DNA of 64,000 bases from Aquimarina rhabdastrellae. GTDB lineage: Bacteria; Bacteroidota; Bacteroidia; Flavobacteriales; Flavobacteriaceae. This document shows, piece after piece, positions 55,225 to 64,000 of this stretch; within the stretch, counting starts at the first letter, position 1; each line of letters begins with the position of its first letter. The notes under the pieces were generated by a model that did not search any database, was not told the origin of the DNA, and saw only the letters and a list, made by a program, of their open reading frames with translations. A program made the translations under genes and the position numbers. The stretch covers positions 1 to 64,000 of the forward strand of contig CANDNT010000013.1 in assembly GCA_947387485.1 (NCBI GenBank), in the 5' to 3' direction.

Positions 55225-56556
55225 ATGAATACAAAAATATATGACTTTGTAGCTGTTGGAATTGGTCCTTTCAATCTTGGTTTAGCTTGTTTAACTGCTC
55301 CTATAGAAGATCTAGATGGTATCTTCTTAGACAAGAGCACTGGTTTTAATTGGCATCCTGGTATGCTTTTACAAGATACTACGTTACAAATCCCATTTAT
55401 GGCAGATCTTGTTACTCTTGCTGATCCTACTAGTCCTTATAGTTTTTTAAATTATATAAAAAAACAAGGTCGTATGTATTCTTTTTATATCAAAGAGAAC
55501 TTCTTGTTACTTAGAAATGAATACAATCAATATTGTCAATGGGTTATTCAACAATTAAATAATCTGCACTTTAACACAGAGGTAACGCATACTGATTATA
55601 GTGATCAAGAACAATGTTATATCATCACTACAACTAATCACGTTACAAACGAAACTGTTATTTATAAAGCTAAAAAGATTATTCTAGGAACAGGAACCTC
55701 TCCATATGTACCTAAACAATGTCAACATCTTGAAGGAAAAGCTATTCACTCTTCTAGTTATCTAAATAACAAAGAAGCATTACAACAAAAAAAGGCTATT
55801 ACTATTGTTGGTAGTGGACAAAGTGCTGCCGAAATCTATTATGATTTACTACAAGAGATTGAAACAAAAGGTTATGAACTTAACTGGATAACACGTTCTC
55901 CTCGTTTCTTCCCTCTAGAATATAGTAAACTCACATTAGAGATGACTTCTCCAGAATATGTTGATTATTTCTATAATCTACCTTCTCGAAAGAGAGATCA
56001 TTTAATTAAAAATCAAAAACACCTTTATAAAGGAATCAATCAAGATCTTATTGGTGACATTTTTGATTTATTATATGCAAAAAATATCACCAACGAAATT
56101 AAGGCTAATTTACGTACAAACTCAGAATTGCTTAAAGCAGATTATAATGACGAGCAAGCAACTTTTGATTTATACTTCCATCAAAACGAACAGGATAAAT
56201 CATATAAACATACTACAGAAGCATTAGTATTAGCTACTGGTTATGGGTATCAAATGCCACAGTTTATAGAAGGTATTTCAAACAGAATTCTATGGGATGA
56301 ACAAAGTCGTTTTGACGTACAACGCAATTATAGTATTGATCAAAATCACAACGAAATTTTTGTTCAAAACGTAGAATTACATACTCATGGTTTTGTAACT
56401 CCAGATTTAGGTATGGCTTGTTATCGCAATTCTTACATCATTAAAGAAATGACGGGTAAAGAATATTATCCTATCGAAAAGAGAATTGCTTTTCAACAAT
56501 TTGAAGTAACAAAAGACGAAGAGGTTGTTCTTGAACACACATCAACACTCGTTTAA
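55225..56556 (+). CDS. Lysine/ornithine/diamine N-hydroxylase (IucD/PvdA family)
   Basis: 443-residue flavin monooxygenase. FAD motif VGIGPFNLGLACL at the N-terminus, NADPH motif VGSGQSAAEIYYDL (about 192-206), and the family lines YSFLNYIKKQGRMY and ATGYGY. It turns a diamine into the N-hydroxyamine used in hydroxamates; next to the decarboxylase, N-hydroxycadaverine is the likely product. It lies 15 bases after the decarboxylase and 18 before the exporter. Confidence 0.93.
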   Translation: MNTKIYDFVAVGIGPFNLGLACLTAPIEDLDGIFLDKSTGFNWHPGMLLQDTTLQIPFMADLVTLADPTSPYSFLNYIKKQGRMYSFYIKENFLLLRNEYNQYCQWVIQQLNNLHFNTEVTHTDYSDQEQCYIITTTNHVTNETVIYKAKKIILGTGTSPYVPKQCQHLEGKAIHSSSYLNNKEALQQKKAITIVGSGQSAAEIYYDLLQEIETKGYELNWITRSPRFFPLEYSKLTLEMTSPEYVDYFYNLPSRKRDHLIKNQKHLYKGINQDLIGDIFDLLYAKNITNEIKANLRTNSELLKADYNDEQATFDLYFHQNEQDKSYKHTTEALVLATGYGYQMPQFIEGISNRILWDEQSRFDVQRNYSIDQNHNEIFVQNVELHTHGFVTPDLGMACYRNSYIIKEMTGKEYYPIEKRIAFQQFEVTKDEEVVLEHTSTLV

Positions 56557-56574
56557 TTTTATAAAAACACTCTA

Positions 56575-57759
56575 GTGAATCTTAGATTTTTTCTTATTCT
56601 CATGACTTTGATAGCTGTAATAAGTGACTATTTATTACATCCTTTCTATCCTCAATATTTTGAGCTTAGGTTTGGTATCACAGATCCCAAAGCTGTAGGT
56701 TATTATTTTGCAGCTATCTGTTTTATGGTCATGATTTCATTTCCATTTTGGGCTTTTGTTGCCAAAAAAATTGCAGAACTTAAGATTCTCGTTTATACTC
56801 AACTTGTTGCAGGTATATTAGCTTTGTATTGTTTTTATACAGATAACTATTTGTATTTCTGGATCATCTCGTTAACAATGATTCTATTCAAAGCTAGTTA
56901 TTTATTAGTCTATCCTTATATTTTAAGAATAGTTAAAAAAGAAGAGCATACACATACCATAGGTATTCTTTCTGTAGTAGTACATTTAGGTGGTATTCTA
57001 GGTGCTATAATTGGTGGATTAGTTGTCGATATTATCAATGCCAATTATATTTTTTTGATCATGGCTTTAGGAGATTTCATACAAATGTTTATGAGTTTAT
57101 ATCTCTTAAAAAACAAAAAGATATCGCTGCAACATCAAGAAAACAATACTATTACTACAAAGAAAAAAAGTTTTATTTCTAATCAATTGATCTTAAAACT
57201 CGGTTTAGTTACCTGCATCTTATATTTCAGTGATTTTATCACACGCCCGTTTTTTTCCATGTTTTGGGAAACCATTTCGGGATTACAGAGTAAAATCATA
57301 TCAGGAAGTATTTATGCCATCCCAGGTATTATCGCCTTAATTGCCTTATGGATAAATTCAAAAAATAAAACAGCACAAAACTCTCCTTATGCAGGTCTAG
57401 TTCCTATATTATGTATGGGGTTATTAGGTCTAGCTTTACAAGGAATTGCCATTCCGTGGATACTTATCATAGGGCGTTGTATTTATGGTTGGGCAATTTT
57501 TCAAGGAGTAGTTCGATTTGATGTCCTCTTATTTGAACTTAGCACTCCTGATGATTATGCCATAGATTATAGTAAAGTCCATTTTTTCCAAAACTTGGGA
57601 GTGCTTCTTAGTTCATTATTTGTAGGTATTGTAGTCGATATTTATGGATTACATATTCCTTTTGTTATCGCCTTTTTAGGTTTTTTAATTACGCTTCTAC
57701 TCTACCTTCTATTCTTTAGAACAGAGTTAAAAGCATTAAAAAAAATAATTCAAACTTAA
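56575..57759 (+). CDS. MFS transporter of the siderophore operon
   Basis: 394 residues, about 12 membrane helices, in two six-helix halves with a charged loop at about 180-205. Start is GTG at 56575. The WAFVAKKIAELKILVYTQL line is the usual MFS loop 2-3. Its place between N-hydroxylase and synthetase genes points to siderophore export; uptake of the ferric form cannot be excluded. A 107-base gap follows it. Confidence 0.87.
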   Translation: MNLRFFLILMTLIAVISDYLLHPFYPQYFELRFGITDPKAVGYYFAAICFMVMISFPFWAFVAKKIAELKILVYTQLVAGILALYCFYTDNYLYFWIISLTMILFKASYLLVYPYILRIVKKEEHTHTIGILSVVVHLGGILGAIIGGLVVDIINANYIFLIMALGDFIQMFMSLYLLKNKKISLQHQENNTITTKKKSFISNQLILKLGLVTCILYFSDFITRPFFSMFWETISGLQSKIISGSIYAIPGIIALIALWINSKNKTAQNSPYAGLVPILCMGLLGLALQGIAIPWILIIGRCIYGWAIFQGVVRFDVLLFELSTPDDYAIDYSKVHFFQNLGVLLSSLFVGIVVDIYGLHIPFVIAFLGFLITLLLYLLFFRTELKALKKIIQT

Positions 57760-57866
57760 ATTTCAACTTAACTCATTAATCGACGGGGCTTGTTTTCTTA
57801 AATAATTAATCGACCTCTATTTAGATACTAGCAAGTCCTGCGGTTTTTGAATTTAAACATAAACTC

Positions 57867-60311
57867 ATGAATGTTACATCCCTAATCACCCAAGTATCTA
57901 AAACTTCGTATGAGTTCTCTAGTACTTTTCCTGATTTTGGAGCTATTCATTTTCGCCTATTTGATCTTGAGCAAGATATACCGTTACTTCATCAATGGGT
58001 CAATCTAGATTATGCCGAGTTTTGGGGGTTACAACAAACGTCACTCAACGAAGTTAAAGAAGAATATACACGTCTATCTCAACAAGAAGGTTATGAAATC
58101 TATATAGGGTTGTATAACGATCATCCTATTTTCTTACTAGAACGATATGTTCCTCAAAAAGATCTTATAGGGAATTATTACCCTGCAAAAAAGATGGATT
58201 ATGGTGTACACATACTTGTAGCTCCGCCACCATCTACTCCTATTCCTAATTTTACCTGGTATATTTTTAAAGCTATAATGCAGTTTACGTTTAAAGCAAA
58301 AAATGCTACACGTATTCTTGTAGAGCCTGATATACGTAATAAAAAAATGTTTGCCATCTGTGAACGTATTGGTTTTACTTTAGACAAAATAGTAACACTA
58401 CCACATAAAACCGCTCAGTTAGCCTTTCTTACTAAAGAACGTTTTGAGCAAATTCACAATACACATAAAATTATCAAAAGAAGCGCAATGAACACTATAA
58501 ATAATACTGTTTCACCTCAACAAGCTATTGCTCATATTCAACCAGAAGTATGGAAAAAAGCCAATCGCTTATTAATTAAAAAGTCTATTTGTGAATTTTC
58601 TCACGAATTACTTATTACTCCAGAGATCATTTCATCAAATGGAGTATGGAATTCTTATATTCTTCATACAGAAACAGCTGATATACACTATACATTTGAA
58701 GCAAAACTTTTAGCATTAAATCATCTTTATATAAAAACAGATACTATCACAAAATTTGCTTCAGATAAAGAGATTGAGCTTGATGCTATTTTATTTATCA
58801 AAGAATTTAGAAATGCTTTAGGAATTGAAGATGCTACAATGCCTACCTATTTAGAAGAAATTATTAGTACACTTTACGGTAGTGCTTATAAACTTCTAAA
58901 AGGTAATCCTGTTGCCAAAGATTTGGCTATAGCTGACTTTCAAACTATAGAACAATCTATGATGGAAGGTCATCCTGGTTTTGTAGCTAATAATGGTCGT
59001 GTAGGTTTTGATAGTAGTGATTATAGATCTTATGCTCCAGAATCTGGAAATACATTTTCTTTACTTTGGTTAGCAGGACACAAAGAGCATACAGTTTATG
59101 CTGCTATCGAAGATTTACCATATCAAAAGTTAATCACACAAGAATTAGGTGAAGAAGTAGTCACAGCATTTAATACACAAATTAGCGATTTAGGATTTTC
59201 TCCCGAAGATTATTTCTTTATTCCTATGCATCCTTGGCAATGGTTTAATAAACTAGCTAATATTTATGCACCTCAAATTGCTACTGGTAAATTAATTTGT
59301 TTAGGATATAGCCCAGATCAATACAATGCACAACAATCTATCCGTACATTGTTTAATGTATCTAATCCTCATAAACTCTATACCAAGACGGCTTTATCTA
59401 TCCTCAATATGGGATTCATGAGAGGATTGCCACTTTATTATTTAGGTACAGCACCCAAAATGGCAAAATGGCTAGAACACTTATTATATACTGACACTTA
59501 TATTCAAGAAACTGGATTTAAAATGTTAGGCGAAATCGCATCTGTAAGTTTCGTTAACACATATTACGAAGAGTTTGGAACACATAATGATTATAATAAG
59601 ATGTTGGCTTCTTTATGGAGAGAAAGCCCTTTCAACGCCATTCAAGCAAATCAACGCTTAATGACTATGGCTGCTTTCTTACACGTAGATCAACACGGCG
59701 ATGCTTTATTACCAGAATTGATAAAAGCCTCTGGTGTTACTATTGATACGTGGTTACAACATTATTTTAAAGCTTACCTAAGTCCCTTATTACATTGTTT
59801 CTATCAATATGATCTTGTATTTATGCCTCATGGCGAAAACCTTATTATGGTTATAGAAGATCACTTACCTGTAAGTGTTTTTCTTAAAGATATCACAGAA
59901 GAAGCTGTAATTCTAAATCCAGAAGTAGCATTACCTGAACCCCTGAAACGCATGTATGCTCCAGTTCCAGAAGATGTAAAACTCTTATCGATCTTTACAG
60001 ATATTTTTGATGGATTCTTTAGGTTTATGGCTCATATTCTAGAGGAGCATGCACAATATGCCGAAAAAGATTTCTGGAAACAAGTAGCACAATGTATTCT
60101 GGATTATCAAGCTGCTTTCCCTCAATTACAAGAAAAGTTTGAACAATATGATCTCTTTGCTACAGATTTTCATTTGTCGTGTTTAAATCGTTTACAACTA
60201 AATAATAATAAGCAAATGATTGACTTAGATGATCCTGTAGCTTTATTGCAATTTGCAGGAAAACTTGACAATCCTATTGCTACTTATAAACCTGTTTCTT
60301 CTGCTGTTTAA
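57867..60311 (+). CDS. GNAT-IucA/IucC fusion siderophore synthetase
   Basis: 814 residues. An AlcB-like acyltransferase forms the first 200 (FRLFDLEQDIPLLHQWV, PAKKMDYGVHILVAPP, RILVEPDIRNKKMF), and an IucA/IucC NIS synthetase follows (about 220-800) with GHPGFVANNGRVGFDSSDY, KTALSILNMGFMRGLP and MPHGENLIMVIEDH. The acyltransferase would put succinate or acetate on the hydroxyamine, and the synthetase joins units with ATP. A methionine at about 208 marks the domain join, equivalent to the start of the separate synthetase gene downstream. BibC-like fusions occur in bisucaberin clusters. Confidence 0.93.
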   Translation: MNVTSLITQVSKTSYEFSSTFPDFGAIHFRLFDLEQDIPLLHQWVNLDYAEFWGLQQTSLNEVKEEYTRLSQQEGYEIYIGLYNDHPIFLLERYVPQKDLIGNYYPAKKMDYGVHILVAPPPSTPIPNFTWYIFKAIMQFTFKAKNATRILVEPDIRNKKMFAICERIGFTLDKIVTLPHKTAQLAFLTKERFEQIHNTHKIIKRSAMNTINNTVSPQQAIAHIQPEVWKKANRLLIKKSICEFSHELLITPEIISSNGVWNSYILHTETADIHYTFEAKLLALNHLYIKTDTITKFASDKEIELDAILFIKEFRNALGIEDATMPTYLEEIISTLYGSAYKLLKGNPVAKDLAIADFQTIEQSMMEGHPGFVANNGRVGFDSSDYRSYAPESGNTFSLLWLAGHKEHTVYAAIEDLPYQKLITQELGEEVVTAFNTQISDLGFSPEDYFFIPMHPWQWFNKLANIYAPQIATGKLICLGYSPDQYNAQQSIRTLFNVSNPHKLYTKTALSILNMGFMRGLPLYYLGTAPKMAKWLEHLLYTDTYIQETGFKMLGEIASVSFVNTYYEEFGTHNDYNKMLASLWRESPFNAIQANQRLMTMAAFLHVDQHGDALLPELIKASGVTIDTWLQHYFKAYLSPLLHCFYQYDLVFMPHGENLIMVIEDHLPVSVFLKDITEEAVILNPEVALPEPLKRMYAPVPEDVKLLSIFTDIFDGFFRFMAHILEEHAQYAEKDFWKQVAQCILDYQAAFPQLQEKFEQYDLFATDFHLSCLNRLQLNNNKQMIDLDDPVALLQFAGKLDNPIATYKPVSSAV

Positions 60312-60321
60312 TTATCATCTT

Positions 60322-60906
60322 ATGAATTCTACTCAAACTATTGTTTATTCTAGAGTTATTAAAGGTTTAGGTTGTATTCAACTTAGGCCATTAGACATGG
60401 ATACAGATATCACTGTGATTCACGATTGGGTAAATAAACCTTATGCAAAATATTGGGGTATGCAGGATACTTCTTTGGCTTATGTAAAAGAACAATATCA
60501 AGAAATTGAAGACAATCCGTATCACGATACTTTTATAGGTGTTTTAAACGATACGCCTATCTTTTTAATGGAACGCTATAAAGCTTCTCAAGATCTTATC
60601 GCGCAATATTACGACGCTCAAGATGGAGATTATGGTATGCATATCTTAGTAGGTCCTCCAGATAATTATATCCCAAAATTTACCTGGCATGTTTTTACTA
60701 CTATTATGTTTTTCTTATTTGATAATAAAACAACACAACGCGTTGTTGTAGAACCCGATATTAATAATCAAAAAATTCATCTACTTAATACTAAAGCTGG
60801 CTTTGTTTATCAAAAAGAAATTAAGCTTCCTCATAAAACCGCGCATTTAGCTTTTTGTACTTCAGAAAATTTCGCAAAAGCTTTTGACAAAGCACAAACT
60901 ATTTAA
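60322..60906 (+). CDS. AlcB/IucB-like GNAT acyltransferase (stand-alone copy)
   Basis: 194 residues from ATG at 60322; a longer frame opens inside the previous gene and is not used. It parallels the N-terminal domain of the fused protein line by line (IQLRPLDMDTDITVIHDWV, GDYGMHILVGPPDN, RVVVEPDINNQKIH, LPHKTAHLAFCTSENFAKA). Likely acyl-CoA:N-hydroxydiamine acyltransferase, perhaps with another acyl preference. Ten bases after the fusion gene, 19 before the second synthetase. Confidence 0.9.
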   Translation: MNSTQTIVYSRVIKGLGCIQLRPLDMDTDITVIHDWVNKPYAKYWGMQDTSLAYVKEQYQEIEDNPYHDTFIGVLNDTPIFLMERYKASQDLIAQYYDAQDGDYGMHILVGPPDNYIPKFTWHVFTTIMFFLFDNKTTQRVVVEPDINNQKIHLLNTKAGFVYQKEIKLPHKTAHLAFCTSENFAKAFDKAQTI

Positions 60907-60925
60907 TTGATTAGCATATTCACAA

Positions 60926-62731
60926 ATGGATCCCCACATTATTCAACATATACAACCAGAAGCTTGGAATTATAGTAATCGTATACACCTTTGTAAAGCT
61001 ATAAGTGAATTCACACACGAATTACTTTTTGATCCTGTTGTTCTTAAAAAAGAAACACTCTGGACTACTTATACTCTAGAAGTACCTAATACTACTATAA
61101 TTTATCAATTTAATGCCCGTAGATTATTTCTTGATCACTGGCATATTGATCCTTCAAGTCTAATTAAATTAGATGATACAACAGAACTTCCTTTAAGTTC
61201 TATAGATTTTATTATAGAATTTAAAGAATCTTTAGGTATTCCAGAGGCTTTACTTCCCACTTATCTTGAAGAAATAACGAGTACTTTATATAGTGCTGCA
61301 TATAAATATCAAAACGAAAAATTTGATGTAAACGCACTGACTCAAGCTTCTTTTCAAGATATAGAACATGCCATGACCGATGGACATCCTTGTTTTGTTG
61401 CTAATAATGGTCGTATAGGCTTCAATGCACAAGATTATTTACAATATACTCCAGAAGCTGATACTACATTTCAACTTGTGTGGATAGCTGCTCATAAAGA
61501 TCGTGCTGCTTATACTGCTATAGAATCATTACCTTATCAAACGCTTTTACAACAAGAGTTGGGTGATGAACTTATACAAGAGTTTCAACAAAAAATTAAA
61601 GATTTAAATCTAGAAGTAAGTAATTATATTTTTATGCCTGTACATCCCTGGCAATGGTATAATAAGATCATTCGCATCTTTGCTGCAGATATTGCTACGC
61701 AAAAGATGATTTATTTGGGATTAGGTGACGATCATTTTAGTCCTCAACAATCTATACGTACCTTATTTAATGCTTCTCATCCAGAAAAATTATATACAAA
61801 AACTGCCTTATCCATTCTCAATATGGGATTCATGAGAGGATTATCACCATATTATATGAGGAGTACTCCTAGCATTACTTCGTGGATTACAGACTTATTT
61901 CAAGAAGATTCCTATCTTAATGAATGCGGTTTTACTATGCTTGGCGAGATCGCTACAATAGGATATCGCAATCTTAATTATGAACCTTTAGGTAGAAGTG
62001 TTGCTCATAATAAAATGCTGGCTACGCTGTGGAGAGAAAGCCCTATTCATCTTTTAAAAGAAGGGCAACATTTAATGACTATGGCAGCCTTCTTACATCT
62101 TGATAGTCAAGGTAAGGCTTTGTTACCAGAACTTATTAAAGCTTCTGGGATTAGTACAGACGAATGGGTTCAACGTTATCTCAAATGTTATTTCAGTCCA
62201 TTAATTCACTGTTTTTATGCTTATGAATTGGTTTTTATGCCTCATGGCGAAAACTTAATCATGTTAATGGAACACAATATTCCTGTAAAGGCTATTATGA
62301 AAGATATTACCGAAGAGGTTATTGTGTTTAATGAGGCTTTGGAGCTTCCAGAACATGTACAACGTTTATATACCAAAGCTACAGACGAGACTAAAACCTT
62401 ATCGATCCTTACCGATGTATTTGATTGTTTCTTCCGTTTTATGGGAAGCATTTTTGAAACACAATCTACTTATACTCAAGAGCGATTCTGGTATCAAGTA
62501 GCCCAATGCATTTTGGATTATCAAAAACAACATCCAGAATTTGAAACCAAATATGAGCATTATGATCTTTTTGCTACAAGCTTTAAACGTTGTTGCTTAA
62601 ATAGATTACAACTCAAAAATAATATGCAAATGCTTGATCTAGCAGATCCTATAGAAAGTTTGCAATTTATAGGAGCATTAGAGAATCCTATTGCTCAATA
62701 CCAACCTAAACCGCATATACATCATGCTTGA
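60926..62731 (+). CDS. IucA/IucC-family NIS siderophore synthetase (second copy)
   Basis: 601 residues and clearly paralogous to the C-terminal part of the 814-residue fusion; both keep YTKTALSILNMGFMRGL, NKMLATLWRESP, MTMAAFLH, PELIKASG and MPHGENLIM. The active-site blocks HPCFVANNGRIGF and PVHPWQWYN are intact. Two synthetases of the same subfamily suggest two coupling steps, for example stepwise growth and ring closure, or two different products. Its end overlaps the nitroreductase start by 8 bases. Confidence 0.93.
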   Translation: MDPHIIQHIQPEAWNYSNRIHLCKAISEFTHELLFDPVVLKKETLWTTYTLEVPNTTIIYQFNARRLFLDHWHIDPSSLIKLDDTTELPLSSIDFIIEFKESLGIPEALLPTYLEEITSTLYSAAYKYQNEKFDVNALTQASFQDIEHAMTDGHPCFVANNGRIGFNAQDYLQYTPEADTTFQLVWIAAHKDRAAYTAIESLPYQTLLQQELGDELIQEFQQKIKDLNLEVSNYIFMPVHPWQWYNKIIRIFAADIATQKMIYLGLGDDHFSPQQSIRTLFNASHPEKLYTKTALSILNMGFMRGLSPYYMRSTPSITSWITDLFQEDSYLNECGFTMLGEIATIGYRNLNYEPLGRSVAHNKMLATLWRESPIHLLKEGQHLMTMAAFLHLDSQGKALLPELIKASGISTDEWVQRYLKCYFSPLIHCFYAYELVFMPHGENLIMLMEHNIPVKAIMKDITEEVIVFNEALELPEHVQRLYTKATDETKTLSILTDVFDCFFRFMGSIFETQSTYTQERFWYQVAQCILDYQKQHPEFETKYEHYDLFATSFKRCCLNRLQLKNNMQMLDLADPIESLQFIGALENPIAQYQPKPHIHHA

Positions 62732-63332
62732 TATTTCAGCTTTGATTCGCAATCGTAAAACTGTATATGCGGATTCTTATATTGATAAAGAGATTCCTAA
62801 AACACTAATCGAAGAGTTGATTACTAATGCGCTTTGGGCTCCCACTCATAAACATACCGAACCATGGCGATTTATTGTTTTAGGTACATCTCATCGCAAA
62901 GCTTTTGGCAAGTATATGCTCGAATTTTATAAAGATAAACTACCTATCAATAAGTATCCTCCATCTCGTTATGAAGGTACTTTACAATATCCTAAAAATG
63001 CTACTATGATTGCTATTATCATGAATCGCAGTCAACGTATCGAGATACCAGAATGGGAAGAAATAGCGGCTGTTTCTTGTGCTGTACAAAACTTATGGCT
63101 TTCGTGCACTGCTCATCAAATCGGTTGTTATTGGGATAGTTGTGAAGCTGCTATTGCATATGGAAATCAACTTGACTTAAAACCTTCTGAACGTTGCTTA
63201 GGTATTTTTTATATGGGATATTATAACGAAATACAAACGCCTACAAAACGTAAACGTAGAAGCCTACAAAAAAAATTGAGTTGGGATAATGACTCTTTAA
63301 TTACATATCAGAATAAAAAAACACATTTATAA
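62724..63332 (+). CDS. Nitroreductase-family flavoprotein
   Basis: 202 residues, FMN-dependent nitroreductase fold: RNRKTVYADSY near the start, NALWAPTHKHTEPWRFIVLG, and AAVSCAVQNLWLSCTAHQIGCYW. Start chosen at ATG 62724, overlapping the synthetase stop. Family members reduce nitro groups, flavins or quinones. In this place, reduction of a ferric hydroxamate, or a redox step on the product, can be imagined but not shown. It is co-transcribed with the siderophore genes. Confidence 0.87.
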   Translation: MLDISALIRNRKTVYADSYIDKEIPKTLIEELITNALWAPTHKHTEPWRFIVLGTSHRKAFGKYMLEFYKDKLPINKYPPSRYEGTLQYPKNATMIAIIMNRSQRIEIPEWEEIAAVSCAVQNLWLSCTAHQIGCYWDSCEAAIAYGNQLDLKPSERCLGIFYMGYYNEIQTPTKRKRRSLQKKLSWDNDSLITYQNKKTHL

Positions 63333-63339
63333 CTTCATT

Positions 63340-64000
63340 ATGAATACTAATCGAATTTTAGCCATTGATTTCGGAAGAGGCTTTAGTGTTTCTCTACTTG
63401 CTGTGGTACATACCTTATGGATGTATGCAGATTTAAATACTCAAGAGCATTCAGCACTAGGACACTTTGTTCATTTTATGGGACGGGGGACTCCTGTTTT
63501 TCTAGTTACTATGGGGGTTTCTTTTATGATTTCTAGAAACCAAAGTATGTTAAGCGCTATTAAACGTGGTGGTATCATTCTCGCTGCTGCTTTTTTTATG
63601 AACTTCTTAAAGTTCATCTTCCCCATTTTATTAGGTTTTATGCCTGATTCTTTTATCAAAGCGTATGGCTGGGATCCTTCAATACCACTTAATGCTGGAC
63701 AATATTGGTATCTTTTACAAACAGGTGATATTTTACAACTTGCAGGTGTTTCTTTAATCTTTATGGGACTAATCCGCGGTTTAGTCAAAAATAAATATAT
63801 CCTTTTCCTTATTGCTCTACTTATTGCTGCTGTTTCTAGAGAAGTTAGTGGTTTGAGATTAGGCATTGAAGGTTTAGATTATTTATTGGATTTATTATGG
63901 GGTAGTCAATACAATGTATATTTCCCTGTTTTTCCTTGGTTATCGTTTATTCTTATGGGAATGTTTTTTGGTAAAATTTATTTAGAAAACAACCAAGATC
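63340..64000 (+). CDS. Heparan-glucosaminide acetyltransferase-like membrane protein (partial)
   Basis: The reading frame opens with ATG at 63340, 8 bases after the nitroreductase gene, and is still open at the window end (220 codons seen). The N-terminus RILAIDFGRGFSVSLLAVVH matches the RxxxxDxxRG-x-H start of the DUF1624/acyltransferase membrane family, with FMGRGTPVFLVTMGVSF following. About six membrane helices are visible. Such proteins move acetyl groups across the membrane; here it may acylate the siderophore or be a general membrane enzyme. The C-terminus lies outside the window. Confidence 0.8.
   Translation, partial: MNTNRILAIDFGRGFSVSLLAVVHTLWMYADLNTQEHSALGHFVHFMGRGTPVFLVTMGVSFMISRNQSMLSAIKRGGIILAAAFFMNFLKFIFPILLGFMPDSFIKAYGWDPSIPLNAGQYWYLLQTGDILQLAGVSLIFMGLIRGLVKNKYILFLIALLIAAVSREVSGLRLGIEGLDYLLDLLWGSQYNVYFPVFPWLSFILMGMFFGKIYLENNQD

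Noticed and set aside
63471-63866. Minus-strand frame of 131 codons near the window end
   Set aside because: It lies opposite the partial membrane acyltransferase, which reads as a real protein through the window end.

Overview
The window is chromosomal DNA of a low-GC member of the Bacteroidota, most likely a marine Flavobacteriaceae species (Aquimarina, Tenacibaculum and Kordia are plausible, but the genus cannot be settled from this sequence). The signs are promoters of the flavobacterial type (-7 box TAnnTTTG), lipoproteins with the SCSxDDD style of signal, a HmuY/TonB-receptor haem system, and Bacteroidota-type aconitase, MoxR and PPIC genes. Nothing indicates a plasmid or an intact phage.

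Layout. 1-0.2 kb: tRNA-Lys and tRNA-Leu. 0.4-3.5 kb (minus): a TlpA-like thioredoxin, a lipoprotein with two RskA-like repeats, and two tandem Crp/Fnr regulators. 3.7-11.3 kb (minus): a compact NAD+/ADP-ribose operon (prs, DraG-type hydrolase, NADAR, DUF4291, macrodomain, a start-less crystallin-J1-like ORF, KptA, PPP-type phosphatase, nadV), preceded by a separately terminated NrtR-type Nudix regulator. A palindrome (arms TTTGCGT/ACGCAAA) sits just downstream of the -7 box of both prs and nadV. 11.4-25.7 kb: housekeeping genes (aconitase, MoxR, three PPIC foldase genes, OmpH/Skp, methyltransferase, aminotransferase). 25.8-26.9 kb: a small decayed island with an integrase tail, a truncated defence-like protein and a RelE/ParE toxin-antitoxin pair. 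27-34 kb: oxidoreductase, guaB, a membrane protein, an SRPBCC/YciI/ECF42-type sigma group and a surface protein.

34.2-43.9 kb (plus) is a haem-acquisition locus with the gene set of hmuYRSTUV in rearranged order: membrane protein, ExbB/MotA-like protein, DUF2149, a giant membrane-anchored CobN-like chelatase, TonB receptor and HmuY. 44.4-53.5 kb is a RiPP-like cluster: FHA protein, a kinase/cyclase-like/AAA/TPR fusion, a small protein ending in Cys-Cys, a YcaO fusion and a KamA-like radical SAM enzyme. 53.7-64 kb is an NRPS-independent hydroxamate siderophore operon (decarboxylase, N-hydroxylase, MFS exporter, two GNAT/IucA-IucC modules, nitroreductase, and an acyltransferase-like membrane protein cut by the window end).

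How the parts work together. The haem promoter, the TonB receptor promoter and the siderophore promoter carry related inverted repeats (TTATTTAGA-N5-TCTAAATAA type), so one metal-responsive repressor probably controls all three. In the NAD operon, Prs makes PRPP and NadV uses it with nicotinamide to make NMN. The other members release or process ADP-ribose, so the operon looks like an NAD+-repair and de-ADP-ribosylation unit. This operon and the RiPP-like cluster are the most interesting parts of the window.
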